Of a stretch of 64,000 nt of DNA, positions 62,822 through 64,000 are shown piece by piece; position 1 is the stretch's first letter, and every line of letters starts with the position of its first letter. The notes beneath the pieces are model-generated. The model made no database searches. It was not told the origin of the DNA and saw only the letters and a program-made list of their open reading frames with translations. The stretch lies in assembly GCF_030580675.1 (NCBI RefSeq), contig NZ_JAUQUB010000001.1:1178001-1242000 (forward strand), read 5' to 3'. A program made the translations under genes and the position numbers. The DNA is from Antiquaquibacter soli. Lineage in GTDB: Bacteria; Actinomycetota; Actinomycetes; Actinomycetales; Microbacteriaceae.

Positions 62822-64000
62822 ATGCCCACCGGGACCGAGACCGGGCTCACCGCCGCCGAGGTCGCGGAGCGCCGCGCCGACGGCCGGTCGAACGACTACT
62901 CGCCCCCGTCGAGCCGCAGTCTCGGGATGATCCTCCGGTCGAACATCCTGACCCTCTTCAACGCGATCATCGCCGGCTGCTTCCTGCTTCTGCTGCTGCT
63001 CGGGCGGTGGCAGGACGCCTTGTTCGGACTGAGCGCCCTCGCCAACGCGGTGATCGGCACCGTTCAGGAGTACCGGGCCAAGCGCTCCCTCGATCAGCTC
63101 GCGCTCCTCAACGCGCCGGCGGCGCGCGTGCGCCGCGACGGGGCAGAACTGCAGGTCGCCGTCGCGGAAGTGGTGCTCGACGATCTCCTCGAGCTGCGAC
63201 CCGGCGACCAGGTGCCCGCGGACGCGGTCGTCATCATCTCGGCGGGCCTCGAGCTCGATGAGTCCCTGCTCACGGGGGAGTCCGACCCCATCGACAAGAC
63301 GGCAGGCGACCGGGTGCTGTCCGGTTCGATCGTCGTCGCGGGGGAGGGCGCTGCCCGAGTGGACCGCGTGGGAGCAGACTCGTTCGCGAACCAGCTCGCG
63401 AGCGAGGCAAAGCGATTCTCCCTCGTCACGTCGGAACTGCGGTCGTCGATCAATCGCGTGCTGCGCTGGTTGACGTGGCTGGTGGGACCGCTCGCGCTGC
63501 TGGTGCTGAACGGCCAGATGGTCGCGGCAGGCGGGTGGGGTCCCGCGATCGAGTCGGGCCGATGGCGCGGCGCAGTCGTCGACACGATCGCGTCCGTCGT
63601 CGCCATGATCCCGCTCGGCCTCGTGCTCATGACGAGCATCGCCTTCGCGGTCGGCGCGGTGAAGCTCTCGCGACGCAAGGTGCTGGTCCAGGAGCTCGCC
63701 GCCGTCGAGGGCTTAGCCCGCGTCGACATCATCTGCCTCGACAAGACCGGCACGCTCACCGCGGGGGACATCGTGTTCGACGACGTCCACCCACTCGTCG
63801 AGGAGGCTGGCGACGACTGGCGCGACGTCCTCGCCTGGAACGGGGCCGACCCCGACGCGAATGCGACGGCACGCTGTCTCGCCCCGCGGTTTGCGGTCGA
63901 GTCGCCGCTCACGGTGGCGCAGCGCATCCCGTTCTCCTCGTCCCGCAAGTGGAGTGCCGTCTCGTTCGCGACGGGGCCGGCGGGCACGTGGGTGCTCGGC
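62822..64000 (+). CDS. P-type cation-transporting ATPase, N-terminal part
   Basis: The first 393 residues; the gene continues beyond the window. It is a P-type ATPase with the actuator-domain motif LLTGESDPIDK, phosphorylation site DKTGTLT with D307, and four hydrophobic helices seen so far (around residues 40-80 and 220-280). The short N-terminus without metal-binding CxxC motifs argues against a copper pump; it resembles actinobacterial CtpE-like cation (calcium) ATPases, but the ion is uncertain. A -10 box TAGGAT (62810-62815) lies six bases before ATG 62822, indicating a leaderless start. Confidence 0.88.
   Translation, partial: MPTGTETGLTAAEVAERRADGRSNDYSPPSSRSLGMILRSNILTLFNAIIAGCFLLLLLLGRWQDALFGLSALANAVIGTVQEYRAKRSLDQLALLNAPAARVRRDGAELQVAVAEVVLDDLLELRPGDQVPADAVVIISAGLELDESLLTGESDPIDKTAGDRVLSGSIVVAGEGAARVDRVGADSFANQLASEAKRFSLVTSELRSSINRVLRWLTWLVGPLALLVLNGQMVAAGGWGPAIESGRWRGAVVDTIASVVAMIPLGLVLMTSIAFAVGAVKLSRRKVLVQELAAVEGLARVDIICLDKTGTLTAGDIVFDDVHPLVEEAGDDWRDVLAWNGADPDANATARCLAPRFAVESPLTVAQRIPFSSSRKWSAVSFATGPAGTWVLG

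Overview
The window is a high-GC actinobacterial chromosome segment, most likely from a member of the Microbacteriaceae. I infer this from the 16S rRNA, the GC-rich codon use, the typical actinobacterial gene order from tyrS through tlyA, nadK, recN, pyrG, xerD, parA, scpA, scpB, tyrA, cmk and der, and the many transcripts that appear to be leaderless. In about ten places a TANNNT -10 box ends only 6-8 bases before an ATG or GTG start. No genus can be named safely without a 16S search.

Layout. 1-3467: end of a peptide ABC ATPase, then a glutamate-type amino-acid ABC transporter (ATPase, lipoprotein, two permeases). 3479-7032: pheS-pheT. 7092-7646: a convergent DUF937 gene. 7733-14651: the arginine operon argCJBDFH plus a 47-residue membrane protein, headed by a possible Arg-codon leader peptide and attenuator. 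14656-17476: 3-methyladenine glycosylase, a DUF817 membrane protein and tyrS. 17477-23320: a complete 16S-23S-5S rRNA operon with two promoters and a strong terminator. 23345-38963: a housekeeping run (TPR-like protein, HAD phosphatase, tlyA, nadK, recN, pyrG, Nudix hydrolase, xerD, parA, scpA, scpB, rluB-type synthase, tyrA, cmk, der), mostly with 4-8 base overlaps. 38982-40493: an MFS exporter on the minus strand. 40655-40728: tRNA-Pro(GGG).

40686-53673 is an integrated mobile element, bounded by a perfect 44-bp direct repeat of the tRNA-Pro 3' half. Its minus-strand arm holds a tyrosine integrase, a small protein and a putative regulator. Its plus-strand arm holds an excisionase-like HTH protein, a zinc-finger protein, a RepA-like ATPase, a helically phased array of 7-bp repeats, terminase-like small and large subunits and several small phage-type proteins. 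I see no capsid, portal, tail or lysis genes, so it resembles a phage satellite rather than a prophage. At its right end sits a two-gene cargo with less GC-rich codons: an HExxH metallopeptidase-like protein and a 787-residue protein with a zinc ribbon and a PD-(D/E)XK nuclease motif. This pair is the best candidate for an undescribed system, possibly anti-phage defence.

53860-64000 is accessory chromosome: a luciferase-like flavin monooxygenase, a secreted DUF4397 protein, a class F sortase, an ECF sigma/anti-sigma pair, a CPBP protease, a YcaQ-type winged-helix protein, a MerR regulator overlapping a thioredoxin gene, a short-chain dehydrogenase, rlmN and the start of a P-type cation ATPase cut by the window edge.
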